64,000 bases of DNA from Chondrosia reniformis (taxonomy: Eukaryota > Porifera > Demospongiae > Chondrillida > Chondrillidae). Location: NCBI GenBank assembly GCA_947172415.1, contig OX359194.1, positions 1 to 64,000 of the forward strand, read 5' to 3'. Made by a program: the position numbers and the translations under genes. The notes under the pieces are model-generated. The model worked only from the letters and a program-made list of their open reading frames with translations. It searched no databases and was not told where the DNA came from. Below are positions 8,874 to 20,100 of this stretch, piece after piece. Each line of letters begins with the position of its first letter. Position 1 is the first letter of the stretch.

Positions 8874-11187
8874 TTATTTCAGATTTTCTTTAATGAGATC
8901 TTCCAGCTTCACTGCATCCACAGCAAATTTTCTAATCCCTTCAGCCAGTTTCTCTGTTGCCATGGCATCTTCATTCAACATCCAACGAAAGGTCTTTTCG
9001 TCTAATGAAATCCGTGGCTCGTCAGATTTCTCAGCTAAATGGATGGGTGGATGGATGGATGGATGGATGGATGGATGGATGGATGGATGGATGGATGGAT
9101 GGATGGATGGGTGGATGGATGGATGGGTGGGTGGATGGGTGGGTGGGTGGGTGGGTGGTTGGATGGGTGGATGGGTGGATGGGTGGATGGGTGGATGGGT
9201 GGATGGATGTATGGATGGATGGATGGATGGATGGGTGGATGGGTGGATACCTTGTTGAACACTCAGTTTTTGTTCCACTTTCTCCTTTGATTCATTCAAT
9301 TTCTCCAACAAGGGTGGGCTATATTTATACAAAAGTAAAAGTAATAGAATAAGGAAGACATTCACACCTGGCTTGGGGAAATAATGACCCTCACAACTCA
9401 CGATATGGTCAGGTTGTCACATCCCGCAAGGTCTACAATCTGATTGGTGTTCCTGAAGGAGGCTCCCATCACAATTGTGTTGTATCCGTACTTTTTGTAG
9501 TAGTTGAATATTCTAGTAACTGACTTCACTCCGGGGTCCTCTCCAGGTCCATAGTCCTTTTGCCCTGTGCTCTTTACATACCAATCATAGATGCGACCCA
9601 CAAAAGGAGAGATCAGTGTCACACCAGCTTCAGCACACGCCACGCCCTAAAGATGAAGGAGAGTAGCATACATACAAACTTGTAGATCACTTGATTCCTC
9701 TAAATGTGTTAGCAGCATGTAAGAGTGGGCGTGGTTACAAGGAGTGGGAGTGGCTTTTGCACAAACCTGACAAAAACTGAACAGCAAAGTCAAATTGCAT
9801 GTAATTCCAAACTGCTTCTCCAAAATACTAGAATTATACACAAGACAGCAATTTCAATCTACAAAGCTCTTCCAAACTCTATGAATACAAGTAAGAAGCC
9901 TTTTCTATAAAAAATTGTGGTTACCACTTGAATGTTTTTAACAAATTGGAATCCTTCCAAATAAATAGACAACAAATTAGATTTTCAAATATAAAATTTA
10001 AAGTTGCAAAGCACTTATCAACTAGGTACATTGAAGTTGTAAATGGGAGGTGACAGGAGATGATGGGAGGTGACGGGAGATGATGGGAGGTGACGGGAGA
10101 TGATGGGAGGTGACGGGAGATGATGGGAGGTGATGGGAGATGATGGGAGGTGATGGGAGGTGACGGGAGGTGATGGGAGGTGATGGGAGGTATAATGTCC
10201 TTACTGAGCTGCTTGAATACCTTCCCAAGTGGAGGCTAATTTGATGAGCACCCGATCCTTACTGATGCCAGCATTCTCATATAAGACTATGAATCTAACA
10301 GACAGAAACACACACTAATAATCACTCCATCCATACAACTGCCCAATTGGTAAAACCTCAAGTTAATTTTAAAAACAGTTTACAATTCACTGCTCCTGAC
10401 AACCAATGACAAGCCATTAGAACAAGGTCAACTTGGTCAGCAGAAGTCTTATACAGTACAAGCAGCCCTCACCTCCTAGCCTTAGCAATTGATGCTTCCA
10501 TATCAAAGGAGAGTCTCGCATCAACTTCAGTGGAAACACGACCAGGAACCAGCTTCAGTATCTCCACTCCAAAGTTGACATACTAAAGGGTTAGGGAAGG
10601 AGACTGCAGTTTAATTTAAGTTTCAGTGCCAAATTACTTACAAACATACACCATATGGAACTTGCCAACTTATCAATAGCTGCTTCCACTTGCTCCTTTG
10701 GCTTGGAGGAATAGCCTTTTGCATATTTGATGGCGTCCTCAAAGAGATTCTTGTACTCTGGCTTCTGAACAGCGGCCAGTAGCAGTGAAGGGTTAGTGGT
10801 CGCATCCGTCGGCTTGTATTTGGCAATCACTGGAGCGATAGAGAGATGGATGGATGGGTGGAGGGGCGGATGGGTGATGGATGGATGGGTGGAGGGGCAG
10901 ATGGGTGATGGATGGATGGGTGGAGGGGCGGATGGGTGATGGATGGATGGGTGATGGGTGGAGGGGCGGATGGGTGATGGATGGATGGGTGATGGGTGGA
11001 GGAGCGGATGGGTGATGGAGAGATGGGTGGAGGGGCTGATGGGTGATGGATGGATGGGTGATGGATGGATGGGTGATGGATGGAGGGGCTGATGGGTGAT
11101 GGAGGGGCGGGCAAACTAACAGTTAAAGTCTCCTGTGTCTGCTACTACTGTAGTAAACTGCTTCAGTTGATCCAGCGAAGTTGCCAT
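8874..11187 (-). CDS. TALDO1: Transaldolase
   Basis: Eight exons on the minus strand: 11187-11121, 10829-10642, 10582-10473, 10294-10205, 9827-9767, 9646-9402, 9318-9251 and 9034-8874. They join in frame to 329 residues; human transaldolase has 337. It moves a dihydroxyacetone unit in the non-oxidative pentose phosphate pathway in the cytosol. The Schiff-base lysine is in [13 protein letters not shown] (about K140). Other family landmarks are [77 protein letters not shown] text and [15 protein letters not shown]. The end of exon 2 reads about eight residues longer than the human protein at the KLASSI junction, so that donor (GTAAGT at 10641) deserves an RNA check. Introns 1, 4 and 7 consist largely of tandem repeats. 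Confidence 0.96.
9037..9249. repeat. GGAT/GGGT tetranucleotide array filling transaldolase intron 7
   Basis: GGATGGAT and GGATGGGT units run from just inside the acceptor to the donor of the 216-bp intron 9035-9250. On the transcribed sense strand it reads CCATCCAT and supplies the pyrimidine-rich acceptor tract. Open frames on both strands (poly WMDG, poly HPSI) are repeat artefacts. Confidence 0.95.
10046..10192. repeat. GATGGGAGGTGACGGGAG-type minisatellite, transaldolase intron 4
   Basis: Tandem copies of a ~20-bp unit (two related decamers, GATGGGAGGT and GACGGGAGAT) inside the intron between exons 4 and 5. The sense strand is pyrimidine-rich. Confidence 0.9.
10839..11108. repeat. GGATGGGTGATGG minisatellite filling transaldolase intron 1
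   Basis: Irregular repeats of GGATGGATGGGTGATGG and GGTGGAGGGGCGGAT occupy almost all of the 291-bp first intron. The sense strand reads as CCATCC/CACCC pyrimidine-rich sequence. Confidence 0.92.
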
Positions 11188-12244
11188 TCTGAGATGCTGC
11201 TCGAGGTACCTGCAATCACCCGACACAGACAAACTAATATTATGTACTTTGTATAATAAATACACTTGTGTATGTTGGGATTGTTGACAAGAAACAGTGT
11301 GAAAGATCGCGTTGAGCTATAAAAGAGTGACAACGTTTACAACTGTAATTTAAGTGACACTCTAGATAGACGAACAAACCTTTAGGTTCGCCTAAACCTA
11401 GGTCGCTTTCCTCAGAAAACTCACCTTCTTGATCCAAACGATTTCCTTTCGGAGAGGAAGTCAAACCAGCTGACTATCACGTGACTGTAAAAAATGGCCG
11501 CGACTGTGCTTTGGAATTAATGGCCCACAGATATATAGTGTCGATGCACTAGTTACTTGACTATACATGACAGAGGTTTTAGATGTACGTATGTTATATG
11601 TAGACTGACAGATACGTGTGTAACTACACCACACACTGTGTGTGTACTTTGACATTTATGATCACCTGATAAACGTTTATATGGAAAACTACAACTCTAC
11701 AAACTATAACACACGCCCATGTGTCGATTGATTAAGTGATCATGACCTATTCCTATTTATCCAACTCCATCCCGTGACAGGGCTAGAGATGCAGTACCAG
11801 CAGCAGTGACAACAGCACCCACAGCACTGGAAGGCAGAGCGAAGCCACATTACCTAGTGTTGGGGAGAAGGAGAGTGAACACTGGAGAAATATGCAAGTG
11901 TCTTGGTGTACCATGGTCAGTCTTGCAGCTCTCAAATTGCTCCTGCATGTGGGTGGAATGGAATAATCAGTTGGACTGTGCATTACTGTCATGTCATTAG
12001 CTTACCCAGCACATGTCTTCATAAAGCGGACACTTTATGACTACAGTTGCTTGGAAGGTGGAAGAGGTTTGTTCAAAGGTTATCTGGGATATGCAAAGGC
12101 TCTTAGTATTACATTGGTACACAAGTGTGACTATATGGGAGTATTGTACTAATGGTACACTGAAAGGAATATACTAACTGTGTCTTCACAAGTTTGATTT
12201 TCTCCTTTGATGTTGATGATAACTTTATTATCAACACAATACAC
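11188..12244. other. Transaldolase upstream region with probable 5-prime UTR exon; possible decayed ORF
   Basis: On the minus strand a good donor (AAGAAG|GTGAGT, exon end 11425) could splice to an acceptor just before 11209, giving a noncoding first exon upstream of the transaldolase ATG. On the plus strand one frame from about 11790 to 12151 is open except for a single TAA near 11963. It reads SLAYPAHVFIKRTLYDYSC and then EGGRGLFKGYLGYAKAL, slightly reminiscent of a mitochondrial-carrier repeat. I could not place it in a family, and it may be a decayed gene fragment. Confidence 0.3.
12224..12229 (-). terminator. Polyadenylation signal AATAAA of the metalloprotease gene
   Basis: TTTATT on the + strand is AATAAA on the minus strand, about 15 nt past the stop codon of the leishmanolysin-like gene. 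Confidence 0.55.
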
Positions 12245-15200
12245 CTACATACGTATATATAACATGTTATATTTCATTTTATATTTCATTCTTTGAGAGA
12301 ATGTGTTCACTGAACTGACTTGGTAGCACGCTCCACTTTCAATTGGATCTGTTGCATTTCCCATGAAGCTCCAAGGAGAGTCTATTTCAGTGTCAATGCA
12401 TTTAGAATTGGGTCCATAGACTTCAGCAAATACATCAACATCTAACACACATGTATATACATCAACATCTAACACACATGTATATACATCAACATCTAAC
12501 ACACATGTATATACATCAACATCTAACACACATGTATATACAACAACATATCAAATAATAATCAAGCAGCTGTTCGTCATGCATGCATTCATACCTGAAT
12601 CTGGTTGAAGAGATGGGAGTTGACAGTTGGCTCCCCCCTGAAATAAAGGACACAATATGACTAGCAACGTGTAGTACTGTATTGGGTCAATTACTATAGG
12701 CTAACTCGATAGTATGGACAGTAATCTAATGTGTCATCATCACCACCAAAAGAGGGATTAGAGAAGTACTGTAAGGAGACAAGAGCCCACATCAGATCAC
12801 ATACGTACATATCACATCTCTTGCCTTTGGATATACAATACTGTACATTGTATCACTATATATTATATAGGTTACATGCTCATACAAACTTTATTGTACT
12901 GCTCACCTGGTACTCTTTGGGAATGAAGATTTCTGGATTGTAGTTATTCCCATTCACCAAGTTGCAGGAAGCATAAGCTAGTCTGTCATATGTACAACCA
13001 GTGTTTGAGTAGTAGCGTTGATAGCGTGGAGGACCAAAATACACGTCTTCTTCCAAACAAAAAGGTTGGTTTTCTAGTCTGAGTAGTGTTCATATAATAT
13101 ATAGAAGCTGGCAACGCATTAAATAATTTATACTATATACTGTACATATACACTTACCCAAACGTAAAGCAACTATCATCAGTAAATTGGCAGCCAAGGC
13201 ACCTCCCAAATCTGATTGGCTCAGCCACCGAGAAATCCACATCATACCACCTACATCCATTCAGCAGTGCATACTGTACATGGCAGCAAGAATATACCAA
13301 ATAGGCATTACATGTACAGGGTTTCTTTCAAGGGGCAGAGGGGGCCTTGCAATACCTCTCAGAATGCAGGAAAATCAATTTTAAAAGGACGAACATTTCT
13401 GGAGAACATGCACCCAAACCCATATTATAATAGATGATTCCACACTACACAATTGTGAATTGCGAAGGTCTTCACAAAATTATCAGCTATTTTAATAATG
13501 ATTAGTTATCACTTTATGATATCATTAATGACATGTGGATTATTCGTGTGAAAGGAGTCTGTAGGTGCACATTGAATAAGAGTATGAGCCTTGATCGCTT
13601 CTTTAAGCCACAGCAGCTGCCAATACTTATAGCAAAAGAGACAGGCCTCCGGATCTCAATAGCAGGAATATACCAAATAGGCATTACATGTTGACGGTGT
13701 GCACTTATCTATGATTGTATGCATATATACTGTACATTGATGTCTTGTGGTAATAGTATGACAAAACCTGACCCTGTGTCCTTCAGCATAGCTAGTGTGA
13801 ATCTTGAGAAGACTCCATTTACAGAGGATATTCCAGTCATTCCTTCATTCTACGTACATGCATATACGTACATATATACATGCATAGATAGAATAGAACA
13901 CTGTCACATCACACTGTCACACCACACTGTCATCACATCACACTGTCACACCACACTGTCATCACATCACACTGTCACACCACACTGTCATCACATCACA
14001 CTGTCACACCACACTGTCATCACATGGATATCATAAATGTCTACAACAAACCTCCACCAATCTCTTCTTCCAGTGAGAATCTCTAGTTCCGTCTCCTCCA
14101 AGGTTTTCAAGCTCCATCCCAATGAGAGATGGACAATTGAAGTACCTTCTAGCTTCTTCCTAAAGTCACAGACAACAGTAAACGGACCCTTACCTGTCAA
14201 AGATGTATATTTACACAAACTCATCCATTTAACCCATCACCTATGAATTTAATTTATACTATAATACATTAGCAGATACATACGTATTAACTCTCCATAA
14301 CCTGTATTGATGCAAATATGAATTATATAAAACACACTTATAAATGAAGATAAAAGATGAAAGACCTGGAAAAGGTATATATATTGCCTCACATGCTACA
14401 ATGCTACAGTGAAGAGATGGGACATTTATACAGTGTACCTTAACAGTTGGAGTTGTCATAAATATCCTCTCCACCTCATATTCGCCATTATAAGCCAAAT
14501 GAGTGACATTGGTTACCACAATAGTCTTCTCACTCGGCTCAAATGCATAACTACACAGACAAACACACATCGCATACTAGTCAGGACCGCACTTATATAT
14601 ATGGTATATATAAATGAGTAAATGCATTGACAACTGATTCATTTAAGCTATGTTATACTGACTAGCCAAAGATGTATCCAAGAGGGGGTAGGCCATACAC
14701 ATCATCTCTCTCAGTCAGTGGGTTCCCATTCTCATCTCTAAAGAAGGCATACAAACCTGAGGAAAAACCCTGAGTGTACAAATAAAAAAACATGAAAATT
14801 GTGCACTTTGAAGTTACTTATTATTGTACATATTTCTTTGAAGTTCCATATACAGTGACATTGTATTTACCAGTGCATGAATGATCTCATGAACTACAGT
14901 TTCCCGAGCTTCTTCAATGTCGAGTGTCCTTAGCACATCAATGCACAGATTAGTAAAGCCAGCTACAGGTCTACATGCACAGATTAGTAAAGCCAGCTAC
15001 AGGTCTACATGCACAGATTAGTAAAGCCAGCTATAGGTCTACATGCACAGATTAGTAAAGCCAGCTATAGGTCTACATGCACAGATTAGTAAAGCCAGCT
15101 ACAGGTCTACATGCACAGATTAGTAAAGTCAGCTACAGGTCTACATGGTATTATTAAATGACATTATACCAACCTGTCAGTGTTCCTCTGAAGTTGGCAA

Positions 15201-16851
15201 TGGGAGGCATAGGCTATTGTAAGGTCTTGACAGTTACTGTCGTTAGCAAGGACATACAAGAGGAAGTCCGTAGGGACGCCATCTCCATCACTTCCCACTG
15301 TTGTACAGCTCCCATTTGCGGCACACACCTTACATGCCTACATATACAATATACATGCCAAGGATTCACAGAAGATTGTGTTTATTGTTTATTATTGTTT
15401 ATTGTGATATATTCAGTTACAGCTATATCAGAGAGAAGAGTAGTACTCGCTAAGTAGGAGTGGCATGAAAAAATATGGCTGCCCTATTCAATGTATTACA
15501 GGTTATCACCCTAAAAATCAACATTTTAGCTTTTTATATATCTGATTACAAATACATGTCATATTACAATAATATCTACATATCTACATACATACGTAGG
15601 TATTGTCCATATAAGTGACCACATATAGATACTTTAAATACCATTGTTACTCTACTTTTTGGATGAAACATTTATACAAAATATGCACTCTATTGAATAA
15701 AATACTTATAATACATAACTATATTAGTATATTGTGAATTTACTAGTATACTATATTAGTATATTATAGGTGGGTGCACCAATGTATTACATACAGCCAA
15801 GTGTTCCTCTGGAATGTTCACTTCATCAGAGCATCTTGTAACTGCAGAACACCCTTCCATATCACAAAACCCCAAAAATTCATATAAGGATATACTGTCA
15901 TTTTGACAATTTCTGATAGAAAGAAATTACACACTCAATAAAATACAAAACTATTACAAATGATGCTTTCAGCCACCTTGTTAGGAGTATTGGTTCCTGA
16001 GTGGGCACGACACTCAACGCTCTGTTCAGATAGTCAACAGAGAACTGTACTAAATCCTACAGTTGTTGTTCGAGAGTATTCAACCATGTACATAAAACTA
16101 TAATAGCGTGAGGAATGACTCACTTCAATGTAGCCTCTGTCAGTTTCATTTCGCCTATGACAATCAAAAATGTGTACAATATGCATTAATCTATAATAAT
16201 TAACATACACCTAAATAGTATACCATACAAAAGTTATCTTTTCTGGATATGAATAAAATACTATTTCTCTGAACTAATAAGGAAGGTTTTGGATGGGGAT
16301 ACAGTTTTCAAACTTTGCTTTCTCTAACCAAAGTGGCATGCAAAACACGTATGTGTCCTGCACTGGTTCACCTACTGAACAACTGTTTCATCATAGTATG
16401 GAGTGACCCTGAAAGGTTGCTTGGCAACTTGTCTCTTATTGATGTGGTGGTCCCCCGAGCTGGAGGCATACTTTAGCTGAAGAAAGAAATGTTTAGTATG
16501 CGCGTGGAATATTCGGCACGATATATATGCTTTGCACACTATCTTGTAAACACATTCGTAGGGCTTCGTGCAATCATAGATACACGAATTCTATCTCAAT
16601 CGCAAAGACTTCAATCCACTTCTATACGTATCATCTATACGTAGGTCTAAGTTAAAGTCTAAAGCGGTTCACGAATATGCTGTAGAATGTTTGCTGACGC
16701 AGCTACAGCACGTTTGGAAAAGTCTTCCAAACGTTGTTGGTGCATCTGAACGTACCTGAGTTGGGTCTAAAGGTTGGTGCTTGCAGACTCTTTTCTGAGC
16801 GTGGGCACCCAACAGGAGAACGACAATTATTCCAATCACAATCTTTCGCAT
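12245..16851 (-). CDS. Leishmanolysin-like zinc metalloprotease (peptidase family M8)
   Basis: Fifteen exons on the minus strand: 16851-16756, 16476-16376, 16154-16124, 16056-15977, 15912-15795, 15328-15174, 14970-14871, 14769-14663, 14550-14439, 14159-14052, 13849-13773, 13250-13158, 13078-12907, 12637-12595 and 12441-12245. They join in frame to 529 residues. Residues 1-19 ([19 protein letters not shown]) form a signal peptide, so it is secreted or membrane-attached. The catalytic HEIIH is at about 221-225 in [19 protein letters not shown], and the third zinc His is in [10 protein letters not shown] (about 329). Other M8 hallmarks are [58 protein letters not shown] and [12 protein letters not shown]. 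It resembles animal LMLN/invadolysin but is shorter. Introns 6, 10 and 14 hold minisatellites, and two of these copy the following exon boundary (see findings). Confidence 0.93.
12430..12543. repeat. 27-bp array containing the exon 15 acceptor, four copies
   Basis: Four tandem units with period 27 (landmark ACATCAACATCT at 12432, 12459, 12486 and 12513). Read on the minus strand each unit carries GTGTTAG followed by the first ~12 bases of metalloprotease exon 15. The array is open in the coding frame and would add LDVDVYTCV per unit. Confidence 0.9.
13900..14028. repeat. 29-bp minisatellite, metalloprotease intron 10
   Basis: About four copies of a CACTGTCATCACATCACAC-like unit with period 29, between exons 10 and 11. 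Confidence 0.85.
14941..15144. repeat. 34-bp array containing the exon 7 acceptor, six copies
   Basis: Six exact-length 34-bp units. The copy at 14941-14974 is itself the real intron/exon boundary: on the minus strand it is GTAG followed by the first 30 bases of metalloprotease exon 7. The other five copies lie in the intron upstream of it. Confidence 0.93.
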
Positions 16852-17152
16852 CCTTCGGATCTACTCGATGATCAGTGTATTGGAGCCCCTCCTACGTGCT
16901 TATATGGCAGTATCTACTCTTCGGACCACTTGTACGGACCGAACGCGCACACCCTCAACAAAATTGCATTGTTGGCGATGTACGTATATTTTAGTGAATT
17001 GCAACCTGTACTATCATTGTCATATTAAATAGCTACATTGTTGAAGAGTAATAAAAATGTGAAATTGATAGTAATTGATGATATTGAAAGTGTATTGGTG
17101 AATTGCAACCTGTAATATCGTTGTCATATTGTACAGAGTAATAAGAGTTGGT
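16852..17152. other. Intergenic region between metalloprotease and SYCP1
   Basis: About 300 bp holding the metalloprotease promoter and the SYCP1 3-prime region. No clear TATA box or AATAAA was identified. A partial 25-bp direct repeat (GTGAATTGCAACCTGTA at 16994 and 17098) is present. Confidence 0.45.
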
Positions 17153-20100
17153 CTAGTCTTCATGTTGAAATCCAAATGCATCGTCAAGTTCAAACCACGA
17201 TGTACCCAGCCCTCCTTTGCTACCTATCTTCAGGCCTCCCTTTGATCTGGAGGAAGATGAGTTTCTGGGCCTACTTGTCCTACTGCTGCCAGATCCTTCT
17301 CCTGGAGGTCTCCGAGTGTAAGCAGTAGCTTTCACAGAATGAGACTTGTTTGAAAGAGATTTTCTTACATTTGGTTTGCCAACAGTCTACAAAAACAAGC
17401 AAAATCAATTAAATGCACGTATATTCTTAGGTACATCCATATACGTATATATACGTTCCATTGGTCATCACAGGTATTCTTATTAATATATGTATAATAA
17501 GTATGGACTGGATGCATGAGTGATAATCAAACCACAAGTATTAGAATTGCTGTACCCACTTGTTTTAGTTTGGGAACAGAAACATTTGAAGTCTTTGATT
17601 GTGCTCTCCTGACATTTGGTGAGGGAACTGCATTGCCATGGGAACCAAGGGGTCTCATTGAGGGTGTCTTAAGTCCAGTAGGTAGTCCACCCAACCCCTT
17701 GGGTGTGGAGTAGGATTTGGGATTAAAGGATTGACGCAATGTTGTATTTGTATTGGTTGAATCGGCCAATTGGATTGCAGCTGGTACTGGACAGTGGGAA
17801 GGAACGAGGTCGGCTGAGGGTTGAGTACACAGGCTCACATCCATCGGAGACTGAAGGATTGAACAGTACATGGGAAGCTTGCCACAAAGATGTATGCATT
17901 CAAAATCATTTGTACTAATGGGGCCACACTCTAATGTGCCAAATTATTTATTTGTACGTAAAATAATGACAGGTATTGTGCACCTGACTGCAGGTCACAT
18001 GACAACCATGTGACTGGGGAGATGTGGTGACATACTTCATTGTCCAGGGCCTCCCTGCCTCTTGCAATGTCAGTTGGTGCATCTTCAGTTTCTGAGTCCG
18101 ACCCTTCCTCAAAACAGATCCTGCCATTAGCTAAGCTCTTCACTTTAATCTTCTTAGTAGTCTTACAACTTTGGGGACATGTCCTATGAATAACAGTGAG
18201 GGAGGTGTGGCAGTGAGGGAGGTGTGGCAGTGAGGGAGGTGTGGCAGTGAGGGAGGTGTTACAGTGAGGGAGGTGTTGCAGTGAGGGAGGTGTGGCAGTG
18301 AGGGAGGTGTGGCAGTGAGGGAGGTGTGGCTTTTCTGTACCTTCTGGATGGTGTTCTACTGGTCAAAGTTGGAGAGGTCTCCTCCAGTTGGTTAGCTGAG
18401 GCTTTGCTTGTAGAAGCATCTATAAAAGATGTGCAACTTGCTTGTGGTATCCTGCGTCCATCGTCAGATCCATTGCTCTCAATACCACTCCTAGCATACG
18501 TATATACGTAAGTACGTCATATTAAATATATCATGAATGAGTGATGTAATGAATGTTGACAGACTTTGTCGTTCCTTTTCTGTTTTTCTTTGTTTTTGCC
18601 TTTGGGGTAATTGGGATCGAGGGAACTCTAAATTCTGAGTGGGTGGGGTCAGACTGGTAATTAGGGAATTTAACTCTTTCTTCCAGTTCTTTAATTTTCT
18701 CTTTTTGGGTGTCAATCTCCTTTTCAAGTGTAACCTTTTCAAGTGTTTCACTTTGGAGTTGGTCCTTCAACTGAGCTAGCTCTTCTGGAGGAACTACTAG
18801 AAGGTCAAGCTCTTTCTTTAGTTTTCCTATTTCCATTTCTTTTTGCTCAACAATCCTTTCGTTCTCAACCTTGTCAGAACAACATGTACAAACACACAGT
18901 TATTACACTGTATCATGTTGGTTGCTAGGGGTTGTACATGTTGGTTGCTAGGGGGTGTCGTATACACCACGGTTATTATGTATAATTGGGAGCTTAAAAA
19001 AGCTAAAAATGTTTTTGTTGCTCATTTTGAGGTGATAAACTGTACATTGCTTAGGGTGTACCTTTTTTGTACAATCTGCCATTCTCTCTCAAATACGTAT
19101 ATATAATATACTATCACAAATGTATATGCATTGCACATATGTATATAGTCTTATGAACTACAAACAATTAAAGACTACATATTGCATGTGTCCAGTTTCT
19201 TACTTTGTACTTTTGAAGAGTACTTGTCAGCTGATGGATCTGGTGGTCGTGATCGGTATTGACCTTTTCGAGTACTTTATCAAATTCCTTTTTCTCATTT
19301 TCCAACTGAGCAATCTAGTAGAAATTGACATGTCAGGAAGAGGGTTACCATGGTAACAGTTCTATGGACACTTTACAGCTACACTAAGGTCATACACACA
19401 ATATCACAACCATCTCTCACCTGTTGAGTGAGGAGTGCCATTTGTCCACTGGTCCCCCTCAGCTGCTCCGATAACCTATCTCGCTTAGAGACACAAGAGA
19501 ACACAGTCAAGTGACAATCATCTCAAATGGATAACATATTAGGAAAGTGTGGCAGTGATTTCTAAGAGCTAGATCTGCTCACAACAGAACATACTTCTCC
19601 TCTCAACAGCTCCTGCTCGCTGGAGCATTCCTCTGTTTTCTCTGTGAGGTTCATCAATTGTTGTTCAGCAGTGACTTTGGCAGTAAGACACACACCCAAT
19701 TCAGATTCAAGAGATTCACACTTGGTTTGAAATTGGAAACAGATAATTAGAGACTTTAGGAAGAAGTAACTAAATATTACCTTTGATTGTAATTCTTCTG
19801 TCTGCTGTTTCCATGACAACAGCTGCTGCTCTAGCAAGGTTTTCTCAATGAACCCTTTCTCCATTTCCGCTTTTCTGTTTTCTTCCAAATCTCCAAAATC
19901 TTTAACCTTTAACAATAGACAATAGAGATACTATCCATGGCAGCACTTGCAGCACACACAATACGTGTACATGTACGTACGTACTTACCTCTGATGTTAG
20001 CTGTTGAATCTCACTAGTTTTCTCTTCCAAAAGGAGCTCCAGTTTGTGCTAGAAACACAAGATTATTTAAATTTAGTTCTGCCACGTGCTATGATTGCAA

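Noticed and set aside
8848-9401. Frames encoding poly-WMDG or poly-HPSI up to 175 codons
   Set aside because: They come from the GGAT array in transaldolase intron 7; the real coding parts are exons 7 and 8 on the minus strand.
11240-11464. N-terminal-like peptide TSSPKGNRLDQE upstream of transaldolase, similar to the start of the human enzyme
   Set aside because: It begins at TTG, not ATG, and no GT/AG combination joins it in frame to exon 1. A noncoding first exon is more likely.
14941-15144. CRISPR-like appearance of regularly spaced short repeats in the 34-bp array
   Set aside because: There are no unique spacers; it is a pure tandem repeat in a eukaryotic intron.
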